DNA from: Ditylenchus dipsaci
Lineage: Eukaryota > Nematoda > Chromadorea > Rhabditida > Anguinidae
NCBI GenBank assembly: GCA_004194705.1
Contig: SADC01000029.1
Location: 124,001-188,000 of the forward strand
Direction of reading: 5' to 3'
Length of the DNA: 64,000 nt
This document shows positions 24,441 through 35,192 of the stretch, one piece after another (position 1 is the stretch's first letter; each line of letters opens with the position of its first letter). Both the position numbers and the translations under genes were made by a program. The notes beneath the pieces were generated by a model that made no database searches, had not been told where the DNA came from, and was given only the letters and a program-made list of their open reading frames with translations.

Positions 24441-25011
24441 ATTAATTGTAGTCTTGTTTGAATGTTAAGAGGAAGTTTGAATAAAATGGGTTAAAAAAAA
24501 TTAAGGATAAAAAATTATTATATAGAAAGAGAGTAATATGCAACACTTCATTTAGTCAGAAGCGTAAAACGAAATGTCGGTCCAAGGAAATTGAGAGACC
24601 TACCGTGAAATTTGTTATTATGAAGATCGAGTGCTTAAAAATGGAATACGAGATAGTTTCTCAATGTGATGGATATCTACCTCGTCCACCCAAAAATTTC
24701 TAAAAGATGGAGTGGGTTGGTAAAGGAAAATTTGTAACCTACTTAGAATAATCTTCATATTCGCTTACATTCGTGGCTATTATAGACTGAACAAGATTAC
24801 AACATGATAAAGTCAATATAATTTTGTAAAACACAAGAACTTTTAATTTTAATACAAGCGAAATCTATAACTATCCGAAATCTGTGACTTTATAAAATTC
24901 ATGGTCGAAATGTGAATAATGTGGGCGGAATTGAAAATCCTTGTGGCAAAAAATTCTATTGTATTGGTAATAAGAATTAAAAGCCAAAAAAAATCCCGCC
25001 AAGACAAACTT

Positions 25012-25121
25012 TGAGGTTCAATTTACCGGAGGGTCAATTTACCGGAGGTTCAATTTACCGGAGGGTCAATTTACCGGGGTTCAATTTACCGGGGTTCAAT
25101 TTGTAGAGGTTCAATTTACCG
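25012..25121. repeat. Right tandem-repeat arm of the Ulp1-carrying element
   Basis: Units of GGTTCAATTTACCGGAG, the inverse of 22683-22797, with the same CTAC-type variant (TTGTAGAGG) in the outermost-but-one position. The two arms have stayed co-ordinated in unit order. Confidence 0.9.
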
Positions 25122-25979
25122 CCGCCCGATCCCAACAATGGAATACATCAAGGTTTGTCTACAAAAAATGTTTTTTTCCCAAAAAGATCTCTATTGCAGC
25201 TGAATCTCTTGTCATCATTTTCTAATATTACTTTGTTTTGTTTGAAACAAAAAATAAGTTTTGATTTATTATTTATTTATTGCTTTTGTGTTTTTCTTAG
25301 AAACTTTTTTAATAGCTGGGTAGTTTTATTTGTTTTTCTATTATTTTAAATATTTCTTGGTGCGTGTGTGTGGCTGGGGCATCACACTCAATAGGCCAAT
25401 TAAAAGACAGCTGCCTGATAATATAGGCAAGCTTTTTTGAGAAAGGGCAAATTGAGAAGTGTCAGTGATTTGTTCCTCTTTTGACGCCTTTTCATAATTT
25501 TTGTTTTTAGTTTGTGTTAAGGTGCATATGTCTTTTTTATTTCTCTTTACTTCTTTTGTTGTTTATGTTTTACGGAAATTAAAAAAATTTGAAAATTTAA
25601 ACCTCAAAAAGAAGAATATGCCTACGAAACCTTTTCTGTTTACATTATTGTGCTTTTAAAACCCTCTATTGGCCGGACCAAAAGAATCACGTCCTAGGAC
25701 GGACACTGTCAAGGGAAAATATCGAACTGTATCTAACTGATTCAAAAATTATAACAATGCTATCTTGCGGAGGATATTCGCTTAGCTGTGTAAATTTTAA
25801 TATCTTGCAGAACAGACAGAAAAAATCCAACCTGCAGAGTCGAAAAATTTTAAGTCTGAAAATGCTTTGGTCTCTTAATTCCATTACGAAAATATATTTT
25901 TTTGCAGTCAAACCTTGCTGCTTGGACATGTTCGAGATTTCGATAACTGGATGGGTCAGTCACTTTTTATTAACAGTTA

Positions 25980-26135
25980 CAGTCGACGCTCCCATAACCA
26001 ACCTCCTCAATAACGAACAGCTCTCCGTTACGAACAAAAATTCGGCTGATTTGGTTAAAGTCGGTATAATTTCGCCTAAACAGACGTTATACATAACGGA
26101 CGGTTAAGCCCGCTCCCTTAAGTTGAAGTCGACAG
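25980..26135. mobile_element. Short pogo-type MITE inside a larger palindrome
   Basis: Starts CAGTCGACGCTCCCATAACC and ends GAAGTCGACAG. It lies within flanking arms CGATAACTGGATGGGTCA (25941-25958) and their inverse (26157-26178). A second pogo-like start, CAGTCAAACCTTGCTGC, is at 25908. Sequence like CTTAGGTGGGAACG at 26336 suggests a third decayed end. Confidence 0.6.
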
Positions 26136-26975
26136 GTAGATAGTTGAAAAAAAAAGTGACCCATCCAGTTATCGAAGACCTCATATCTCCGCTCATATAG
26201 CGTAATTTGGAGAAATAAATTACACAATCGGAAATCTTGCAAATTTTTAGACCAAATTGATAAAAACTGTTGACGAAAGACAAAAGAAATATTTTGAAAA
26301 AAATACTATAATTTGGAATAAAAAAAGTGTCGAACCTTAGGTGGGAACGTACTTTTTTAAGGTGTCGTTTTCAAAAAACAGCAGATTATATGGTCACATT
26401 CAAAATGGTTAATGACAGAACGCCAACGTCGATTTTGCCACGACACCACGTGAGTTGCGGATGGAACTTTTCAGGTGCTAAGTGAAGAGCTCCCTTACTA
26501 GCCATAGGTTCTGCTCAGAAAAACAATATACCAAATTAAATAAATCACTTGATAGGTTTCACAAAAGTTTCTTGTAAAACGTATGAAACAATTTGATTCT
26601 CTTCCTATATAGTAATTTTTCAATCAGCTTTCACACGTGAGCGTGACCATCGCCAAAAAATTAAAAAAATCCACGGGGGACCAAGACAATTTTGGCCTGA
26701 CTTTACATGATTTTCGTATCTCCCTATTATATTTTTCGTTCGCGAAAAACATTAAGATCGATAAGACGAGAAGATGCCTCCTTTTGGCGAAAAAGTGCCA
26801 CTTTTTGTAGGAATTTTGGCGCTACTCGGTTATACAAATTTTGACGAAAATTCTAAAACTTGTTTTCTGGACTAATTCAAGCATTCTGATGATGGTTTGG
26901 CAGTACTGAAATCACATTTTGCTAGATTTACGAAAACTATAAAAATGCCATAGAAACGAATGGCCAACAAAAAAT

Positions 26976-27380
26976 GGCTAAAATTGATTTACGCCCTCAA
27001 AAAACTGATTTGCGCCCTCAAAATACTGGTTTACGCCCTCAAATCTATATATTGCCATTTTTGTCAAATTTTTGTTGCCACTTTTTCCATATTTTTACAC
27101 CAGCATGTAGCCCTGAATCTTGGCTTTCTAACAAGCTATTGACTGATTTTCTGAGATTTCAAAAGCTGGAGAAAAAAGTAATTTTATAGACCAAATTTTT
27201 AGAAGTAGCTTGTCAATAGCTTGTTAGAAAGCCAAGATTCAGGGCTACATGCTGGTGTAAAAATATTGAAAAAGTGGCAACAAAAATTTGACAAAAAATG
27301 GCAATATATAGATTTGAGGGCGTAAACCAGTATTTTGAGGGCGTAAATCAGTTTTTTGAGGGCGTAAACTACTTATAGCC
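26976..27380. mobile_element. Small foldback MULE-like element with TTACGCCCTCAAA tandem ends
   Basis: 405 bp flanked by the exact 9-bp duplication ACAAAAAAT (26967-26975 and 27381-27389). Termini GGCTAAAATTGATTTACG and GGCTATAAGTAGTTTACG. Three 20-bp units (TACGCCCTCAAAAAACTGAT) at each end. The arms continue as a long inverted repeat to a centre near 27180, including TAGCCCTGAATCTTGGC. Confidence 0.88.
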
Positions 27381-27554
27381 ACAAAAAATTAGATCAAAAA
27401 CACAGCACAACTGTGCCCCCGCAACTATATTAAATCACCAGATTCATGCAATGGTACCAAAATAACATTTATTTTGCGGAAACTCAAAAGTAAATGTACG
27501 ATATAACGCAACATTGGATTCATTTACAACATTTTCCTGAAATATTATCCTTCT

Positions 27555-27962
27555 TCAACAACGCTTCTTGGCATCCTTGCTATGGAAGATATCCAAACAG
27601 TCATTATGGACGATGCTGAGCCTGAATAAGATTGTTTCGCACCTGAAAATGGAAATTCACAGCAACAAAACTTACATGAGGCCACCCGACGGAGGGAAAA
27701 CGAGATTAGATGAGGCGGATGACACAATCTTGGCTATCTTCTGGACTGCACGGATCTTGCGCAACTTCAGAAAACTAGGATCATTGTTCATTGACTCACG
27801 CAGCTGAAAAAGTCAATTCTCAAGCCATTCGGATTAATGAGACTCTAAATCAACATCCCTCAAGGACGATCCCTCGGGTTGCAGTTAATCTAAGCGTCTA
27901 CTATACTACAACGAGCTTATGACTTACCATATGAGCAGTTTCAGCCTCCCTTACAGCTTTAT
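27555..27962 (-). pseudogene. Prohibitin-2-like 3' gene end
   Basis: Minus strand. Exon about 27962-27928 encodes VREAETAHM, exon 27803-27676 encodes LRESMNNDPSFLKLRKIRAV then QKIAKIVSSASSNLVFPPSG, and exon 27642-27555 completes GGLM and a 29-residue end, stop 27557-27555. The FLKLRKIRA..IAK block and EAE.A.ML.E.M..(N/D)P are characteristic of prohibitin-2 C-termini (mitochondrial inner-membrane scaffold). Introns of 124 and 33 bases have GT..AG. AATAAA-like signal on the minus strand near 27470. Upstream exons at 27965-28230 are not recognisable in one frame and contain stops, so I call it a gene fragment; a diverged live gene end is possible. Confidence 0.6.
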
Positions 27963-28849
27963 TCCCTTACGATGGCGCAACGCACGACCCACCAAAGAAT
28001 CAAAAAAAACGACCGACTGAGTGATTGCGAGACGTTGATCAGATTGGAGCGGCTGAGCGCATCAATTTTCAACGAAAGCTTGGCATCTCTTTGGCGCTCA
28101 TCTTGGCACTTCTTGCTTCCATCAGAGCCCTTCTTGCTTCAGAAGTCCTTAGAATGCTAGCTTGCTTTGTTTCTGGCTCTTTCTGCACTGCAGTAGCGTG
28201 TCTTGTTCGGAGCATTAGGCTTGCCTGAAAATGCAAAAAATATACTGTAATAAACGACAGACAAAAAGTGCAAAACCACAGAGTTTTTCACACGATCTTT
28301 ATAGCAAAATGTAGCCTGTGTATTCAGGCACCAGAAAAGTCAGAACGATTTTCGTAAAATCAGAATTTGGAAAACTAGAGATCGTTTGAAGCAAACAACT
28401 GGCATTTTCTCGAGTAAAAATAGGGGTTTTTGCGTTTTTCATCTAACTTTTGCATAAGGTACCTTAAATTTGCATTTTTTGCATACTTCCTTGGTACTAA
28501 AATGCAGAAAATTAACTCGTCTATAGGGCCTCCAGTTGCGTTTCAAAAAAATCTGACAAAAAATGTGCTAGGATCTCAATCAAGTCAACTAAATGAAAAA
28601 ATATCTTTGAAGATTTTTATCGAAATTATTTATAATTTTGAAATTTTACATGTTTTATGGGCAAGTGATGGCTCATTCGAAAGCCATAATGCGAGGAATT
28701 TTTCGGTTATATGCATGTTAAACTGGAACGGAAAAAATCAGATGAGAAGCACAAAACAAAAAAGGTATAAAATTGACCATTATTGATAGTTTTGAGTTTG
28801 GCGCCAATTTCTCCTAATGCACTAAGATTCAAATTTTGAGGGGCCGTGT

Positions 28850-29375
28850 GGCTCGTAGCCTCAGGCCGAAAAATGGGGGAGACCCTTTTCGGCCGAAAAG
28901 TCAAAGATGTTGAACATAGTTTTGAATACTGGGGCCTACCGCATAAATAACTCTAGTATGCATGTTTTTTCATGCATCCAGAGTCGCATTCGAGTGATTT
29001 GTGTCTAAGGTATGTGGGTGTGCGCATCTCAACTCCAAGCCCCCAAGCCCCTGCGTCCCCGAAGGGGGCGCAGGGGGCTTGAGAGTTAGAGATGCGCGCA
29101 CGCACTTACCTTAGACATGATTCCGAGAAGTACACTTGATCATAAATGCATATAGAGTCTATTTTTGCCACGGCCCGAGTTGAAAAACATGGTAAAGCAG
29201 CTAAAAAAAAGTGGCCCCTGTTTTGTCCCTTCCCGTCCAATACAGCCTATAATCCCTTTTAAATTGCTTTTCCGGACCTTTTATGGCGAAATTATTGCTT
29301 AAAAACGTGTTTTGACCACTCCTAAAAAACTTGATTTTGGGGGGGGGGGGTATTCCCGAGTAGCGTCGAATTTTT
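28850..29375. mobile_element. Partial copy of the 12.5-kb foldback family (reverse orientation)
   Basis: Contains CGGCCGAAAAGTCAAAGATG, the GC-rich hairpin (28980-29130), CACGGCCCGAGTTGAAAAAC, AGTGGCCCCTGTTTTGTCCC and the end CTTGATTTTGGGGGGGGGG then TATTCCCGAGTAGCGTCG. Confidence 0.65.
28965..29190. repeat. GC-rich hairpin family, complete copy
   Basis: TGTCTAAGGTATGTGGGTGT, GCGCATCTCAACTCC, loop TGCGTCCCCGAAGGGGGCGC, then GAGATGCGCGCACGCACTTA and CCTTAGACATGATTCCGAG. Confidence 0.78.
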
Positions 29376-30097
29376 GCTATTGTTGTTTAAATTCATTGTT
29401 TATTTGGCGCGTAACTTGTTATTAATGTCAACTTGTGTTTTTAGAAATACAATATGCGTGGATATAAAGCAGGACATTTTTTTTACAAAAGGAGGCATAT
29501 TTTCACAAAATAATGCCACTTTTTAAATAAAAGCGGTCCCTTTTTCCCTAAAATAAGTCATTTTCCGTTTTTTTCTAATATTGAAATTTCATAGAGTAGA
29601 TTGACTATGCTTTACGTGACGGCGTTGTCATAATTTCATAATTGAATCCTACAGTTCGTAATGTTCTTTTGTGAGTTCAATGCACTTCTCAGCCACTAAG
29701 CTACCCGAACAGTTCAATATCTTTTTTGTTTTTTATTACTTATTCCTGGAGTGCCCCTAACCAGCCTCCTGACACAACAAAGGTAGCTACCCGAAAAGCT
29801 GTTTTTTCTCTTATTTAAACAATAGATTTTCTATATTGCGCCTTCTCGGCATGTGTGACTATCAAAAAAAATTGGTGGGGAGATGAATTCATTAATAAAA
29901 AATAGAAATTAAGACATTTTCTAAGCATAAAATGTCGTGCCACAGACTCCTTTTCATTTATGAGCTGAATTTTTTGGTGTGCTTAGCTACTTTGCATGTC
30001 AATATTGGTTTTAGTATGGTCTCCCCTTTTTATTGGCTAGCTTTATGACTTAGCCAAGTTGTTGTGCTCACCTTTTATATAAAAAGTTATTGCCTAG
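29376..30097. other. Unassigned AT-rich DNA
   Basis: No gene or clear repeat. Confidence 0.45.
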
Positions 30098-30775
30098 AAT
30101 ATTGATGTTAGTCATATTACAAATGTTGCTAAATCCATTTTGGACTGAAAAATCTTGGTTTTTGATTATACACTAAGCTAAAAACACATTTTTAAGCAGG
30201 TGAATTGGAAAATGATTTGTTGCTCAAATTTCTCATTGCTACCCTAAATTAGTCAACTCTGTGCCATTCTTTTGCTAGCCAGCTAAAGCTAATGAAGCCT
30301 GAATACGTTCAATATACAGGGTGTGTCAATAAATTTTTGGGTTTCAAAATGGTCGTATCTTTTTTTAAAGATAGCTGGAATAACTGTAGTGAAAAATGAA
30401 TACCTGTAGAAACATGAAGGTTTTTTTCATAATTTCTACAGTTAACGACGGATGCTGACTCAGAATGAGTGGGGGATGACTGTAGTGAAAAACGAATGGC
30501 TGTGGTTTGCGTTTTACCTATTCAGAAGCCACCCAAACCATAAGGAGACCACATTACAAAGGTTGTCAAATCATTTCGGGACTGGAAAATCTTGGGTTTC
30601 GATGAGAAAACAGACTAAAACACATTTGGAAGGCACAAACAAAGCAGGTGAATTGGAAAAAAAGTTTTTTGTTTGCTTATGGCTGTCCTTACTGGTGAAA
30701 CGGAAATTAGTCAGCCCTGTGCCATTCTTTTGCTGGCTGGCTGAAGCGAAATCGAGCCTGAATACGTGGAATTTA
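30098..30775. repeat. Diverged direct repeat pair
   Basis: 30098-30312 and 30540-30775 align in the same orientation (ATTACAAA.GTTG, AAATCTTGG.TTT.GAT, AGCAGGTGAATTGGAAAA, CTGTGCCATTCTTTTGCT, AGCCTGAATACGT). The second copy has a 131-codon open frame of no recognisable family. A mariner-like TACAGGGTGTGTCAATAAAT end is at 30316. Confidence 0.65.
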
Positions 30776-30891
30776 TGTCAGTCAAAAACTCTTTTATTAT
30801 TGCTTTTTTTGTCGGTTGTAAGAAAAAAGTTGCATTTATTAGTCTGAAATTAAAATTTTCAATGTTGAATAAAATCTTGGACACATTTCAG

Positions 30892-31003
30892 TAGGGTTGT
30901 CGAATATTCGAAATTTTCGAATATTCGAGTCGAGTCGATGTTCGAAAAAACTCGAATATTTTCGACTAATATTCGAAATCGAATATTGGAGTCGACATCC
31001 CTA
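30892..31003. mobile_element. Short hAT-like MITE of TCGAATATTCGA repeats
   Basis: Ends TAGGGTTGTCGAATATTC and inverse GAATATTGGAGTCGACATCC then CTA. Flanks CATTTCAG and CATTTCAA (7 of 8). The interior is ATTCGAA-rich. Confidence 0.8.
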
Positions 31004-31428
31004 CATTTCAAGCGAATTCTTGGTTAACTTTGTGAAATTCGTTGACCGGGGCTTTTAATGCTTTCTCTAACCAAGAACTCAAATTTTGATTGTCCGCCAG
31101 AGAAAGGTGTGGCAAAATATATTATACCGAGCATGCTCTATAGGATGGTCTTAACCGATTTTACGAATTAAAGTGACTTCTACTTTTTCGTGGGTTACGA
31201 AATATTTTTGAATAATAAAATAACTGCTAACTTTATTATAACTTTCATGAATAATGTTTCCAGCGGAATTATTTAATCGAATTTGTCTTCCGAAAGCCAA
31301 AAAAATTTACAATGTTTTTTATATACATAAATATTAGGTGCGAGTTGAGGGAGCGATGATTGAAGTTCACTATGTGTTATTAGTGATGCACGAAGTCCTT
31401 TTAATGTCGGGTCTCGTACAACCTGATA

Positions 31429-32095
31429 CAGTCGACGCTCCCAATAACATACACCCCAAAAGTTCGTTCTCGCCTAGGGTCCGACACTTTTTTTAGGCCC
31501 ATTTTTTCAAATTTTTTCGGCGCTACTATAGAATACCCCCCCCCAAATCCGACCTTATAAAATCGCTGTAACTACCCTTGCAAACAACAAGTTTAGGCTT
31601 AGCCCTTAGGCTTGGGGGTAGGCCAGCGTACGGAAGTTGTGACTAATGAAGAGTTTGCGCACATTTTCCGGGGTCTGGGACATATATTTGGGTACTTTTA
31701 CTTAAGTTTTAAAAGGTCGGATTTTGGGGGGGGGTATTCTATAGTAGGGTCATTTTTTCCTTTTCTGTTTTGACAGTCTGGTCGCAAATATTGCAAGGAT
31801 TCCGATTTTGCCGATCATTTTTTGCAGAAAACAATGATTTTGACATTTAAAAAGCAAAAACTCCCATTAACATACACCTATTTTGGATTTCGGTGTATGT
31901 TAATGAGAATTTTGCTTTTAAATGTCAAAATCATTGTTTTCTGCGAAAATGATCGGCAAAATCGGAATCCATGCGATATTTGCGACCAGACTGTCAAAAC
32001 AGAAAAGGAAAAAAATTGAAAAAATGGGGCTAAAAAAGTGTCGGACCCTAGGCGGGAACGAACTTTTGGGTGTATGTTATTGGGAGCGTCGACCG
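31429..32095. mobile_element. pogo/Tigger-type MITE with long TIRs
   Basis: 667 bp, TA-flanked. Ends CAGTCGACGCTCCCAATAAC and its inverse (right end CAC/CGGTCGACGC type). The inverted repeat continues through GTTCG(T)TC.CGCCTAGGGTCC. A second inverted block, GTCTGGTCGCAAATATTGCA to TTAATGGGAG, folds around 31885. A C10-ended MITE is inserted at 31510-31760 and separates the two left blocks. Confidence 0.82.
31510..31760. mobile_element. Poly-C-ended MITE, copy 2 (nested in pogo MITE)
   Basis: Near-identical interior to 1733-1983, with ends CGGCGCTACTATAGAATACC and GGTATTCTATAGTAGGGTC. Note that the flexible bases (AGC versus ATA) differ between copies but match between the two arms of each copy. 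Confidence 0.8.
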
Positions 32096-33129
32096 TATGC
32101 GGTTTCAACGCTTGCTTATTTCGGCTAGAGATCGAGATCATTCAATTAAGACACTTTTTATTTTTGTTATTTCTTGCTTAGGAAAGCTGAATTTTCGCTT
32201 TTTATTTATATTTTAACATTTTCCCACATTTGCTCAGATGTTTTTGGTTTACTTTAATTCGTAGCTTTCTTTGTTGCTTGAAAAAAATACCCATTTTCGG
32301 CATCATTGCACTTTTTAAAAGTTTCATTGATGCAGTCTAAAAACTAGACTTTGGCTTGTATAAATCTCCTAAAAATAAACAAATGCATAATTACTTGCAG
32401 CTATAATTGATGATCTATATTAGTCTTTCGTTTGCAGCTTCTCTTTTTTAGTCAATTGCTCGTGTTTTGAGATAATTATGCAAATTAATTCATATATTTG
32501 TTGTGAACGGCACCTAAAAAATTTCAAAAACGTTAAATACTCTAGAAGAAATATTCTTTAGTTATGCTCATGCTTAAAACCAATTATCAGACTGTCGAAA
32601 AAGTTCTGCAACAAAAGTGACTAGCATTTGGTGGTGGGTTGCAAATCTTTTGAACCCACAATATTTTTTTTTATAGAAATTCACAACTGTGGCGTGAAGC
32701 TTTTAAGAATTTTACTGTAATTTTTTAACAAGAAATGATGATTTTAAAATTTAACAATGCGTTCGCTGTGTATTATGGAACCATTTGAAACCCATCAAAA
32801 AGTGCTCCACACTTTTGAATCCATATGAATGAGATGGCCACTAGCGTGTCTAGGGGTCCCTTAATCATTGGTTGATACCCAACTGACTAAAATTTTCTGA
32901 TGGTTTGAAAATATATAGTAGAATGACTGCAATTGTTTGACGATAAACCGTCACCTCCAAAACTTCGTTGCCGACTAGGGTCCGACACGTTCTTTAGGTG
33001 AATTTTTGAATTTTTTTGCCAAAGTGGTTCGTCAGTATAGTCTAAAATCCATTCCAATTTTGCCAGTTTTTTTCTTAAAAGCACAACAATTTATCCATTT
33101 AGACCTGCAAAACGGAATACCATAATAAG
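32096..33129. other. Unassigned DNA with a decayed pogo-like end
   Basis: CGTTGCCGACTAGGGTCCGA then CACGTTCTTTAGG at 32966-33000 matches the inner arm of the pogo MITE at 31.45 kb. Otherwise nothing. Confidence 0.45.
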
Positions 33130-33990
33130 TATCATTTTCAATAATTTTCCAATAAAAACATAATTTCTGTATTAGAATAATAAGGGGAATGAAGAATTAC
33201 AACTAAAACAATTCGCACCGAAAAAGAAAAATACTTTTTGCAGCAAAAAAAAAAGACTTTTGACAGCGAAAAAAAGACTTTTTGCAATATAAAATAGTTT
33301 TTTGCAGCAGAAAAAAGGTTTGCCAATAAATTTTTTTGTACCAAATTTCCTTTTTCTGTACCAAACCTAATTTTCTCTCCAAGACCAACCAAATGTTGCA
33401 TAATTTTGCAAGAATTCAAATTTTATAATCTGAAAATGACTTGGATCCCTCCGAATCTCACCCCGAAAAGGCCAGAAGCCACTTAAAGATGGTTTTTTTG
33501 GGGTTTACTAAAGGTGGATAAACTTTTTGCGAAAATTTGATTGGGCATATCAAAATTCCAGTCCGATTAATTTAATCGCTCAGAATTTCACCCTAGACCA
33601 CTGCAAAACCAGCATAAACCTGGAAATCTGAGCGATTCAGCCCATCGGACTGGAATTCTGATCCGCCCAATTTCTTTTTCGCAAGAAGTTTACCCCGTTT
33701 AGCAAACTATCACAAAGCCAAGTTTCAGAGGCAATTGGCCACTCCCGAGTGGGATTCGGAGGAATCCAAGTCATTTTCAGACTATAAAATTTCGAACTCT
33801 TGCAAAATTATGCAAAATATGGTTGGTCTTGGAGAGGAAATTAGTTTTAGTGCAGAAAAAAGAAAATTTGGTACAAAAAGAAGTGAATTTGGTACAAAAA
33901 AAAGTATTGCACCACCAGCCCCTTCCACCCCTCCCCTTCCGCCAAATGTCCTCAGCCCTTTAATGAATGCCAAATTAGTAACGATCAAAA
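33130..33990. mobile_element. Foldback element related to the tandem-TIR group
   Basis: Left end with repeated AAAAAAAGACTTTTTGCA units (33225-33330). GTACCAAATTTCCTTTTTCT occurs on the left and its inverse on the right (33860-33905). The core AAATGACTTGGATCCCTCCG, TGGTTTTTTTGGGGTTTACT and AATCGCTCAGAATTTCACCC is mirrored from 33620 to 33790. The core matches 46.3-47.1 and 51.5-51.8 kb. Ends not precisely set. Confidence 0.6.
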
Positions 33991-34049
33991 TTTGAGATAT
34001 TCTACAATAAAATATGCCTAAAATGAAACTGGATATTGGGCGCAAAAAA

Positions 34050-34253
34050 CTTGCTGGAATATACCGCACCCAATAATTTAGGCTTAGGCCCGTCGGCCGG
34101 CTCAGGTTTAGGCTCAGGGCTTACCCATTACAAACAACGGCTTTTGCACAAGTTTCTTTTTCTCAAAATAGTGGTTTTTAATATCCTCCGAAAATTATAA
34201 GGGAGGGTATATTCCAGTAGTTTTTTTTGTAGGGGTATATTCCTGTAGCATCA
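34050..34253. mobile_element. MITE remnant GAATATACC with TTAGGCTTAGGC interior
   Basis: Left GGAATATACCGCACCCAATA and right GAGGGTATATTCCAGTAG, with an extra GGGGTATATTCCTGTAGC copy. Related to 340-470 and 15411-15665. Confidence 0.5.
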
Positions 34254-35008
34254 GATATTGTTTAGAATTATTTGTTTTGCTTATTTGTCGGACTGTAGAC
34301 CCATGCCAAGCCGAGCCTAAAACTTTTTCATAATCCATTAAATTTTTCCGAAAAAAAACTTATTCCGCAATATAAGAAAAATAATTATGCTATTTTAAAA
34401 CGAGGGGGTTGGCAAACTAAACAAGGGCTTCATAATATTTCCGTTTTTTTCACTGCAATTTGCACAAAACACATACTATTTTAGCAGTTAGATTAAGTGG
34501 ATAACAGAAATAGCTGTGTGTTAAATTGAATTAAACCCCGCTTTTATTTGCTCAACTAATTAGTGGTTGCACACAAGCAAAAAGTTCCTGTCCACATTTT
34601 ACAACCTCAAACTCACTAAATTTCAGCTTGGATTAATTTAACGTGCTCGGCTCAAATTAATTTATTTTGATTACTACTTTTTTGCTTTTTGGTCGCCTGA
34701 TTTTTCCTGTTTGCTTAAACTTTCGAGTATTTTTTTAGTTTGCCACCAGAATTTTTTGTACTCACTGTATTTTTTGGCTATATTTTTGAAAAATGCCAAA
34801 TGTATTCATTATAAAATGCCGTGAAAGTTAAAAAAAAATTATTTTTTGATACCATACCCAATAAAAAGCAGACATCTGCACGGGCTGACTGCACGAGAAG
34901 CCCGACTAGGGTTACAATTTTAAACTCTTTGCAGGCCGGGCTGAAATGGCCGGAAAATAAGTTGTCTATAAAAATTTCATTGACATTTCGTTAACTATAT
35001 AAATCATG

Positions 35009-35192
35009 GGCTAAGTTTTACTATACACCTTCACTCAAGTGTAGTATACACCCTTCAGTCAAATTAGCTTGGGGGACCAAGGCAACTTTTTTTAAATAAA
35101 ATAATTTAAAAATTATGCCTTGGTCCCCCAAGCTGATTTGACTGAAGGGTGTATACTACACTTGAGTGAAGGGTGTATACTACACTTGATCC
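35009..35192. mobile_element. Small foldback element with GTGTATACTACACTTGA ends
   Basis: 184 bp with flanking AAATCATG (35001-35008 and 35193-35200). The arms have one or two units of GTGTAGTATACACCCTTCA, then CAGCTTGGGGGACCAAGGC in both arms around an AT-rich centre. Confidence 0.75.

Larger units (their letters stand above)
22673..25127. mobile_element. Mutator-like element with tandem-repeat ends carrying an Ulp1 fragment
   Basis: A 2455-bp element flanked by an exact 9-bp duplication GATCCCAAC (22664-22672 and 25128-25136). Its ends are inverted arrays of a 16-17 bp unit (left 22683-22797: TTGAACC, CCGGTAAATTGACCCTCC; right 25015-25120 in reverse complement). Termini begin GGCTCTAGG and GGGCGGCGG. 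A 9-bp duplication, tandem-repeat terminal arrays and a captured gene are hallmarks of MULE/foldback elements. No transposase is seen, so it is non-autonomous. Inside lie the Ulp1-like exons at 23594-24440. Confidence 0.85.

Noticed and set aside
25757..26107. 116-codon frame
   Set aside because: Runs across pogo MITE ends; no protein similarity seen.
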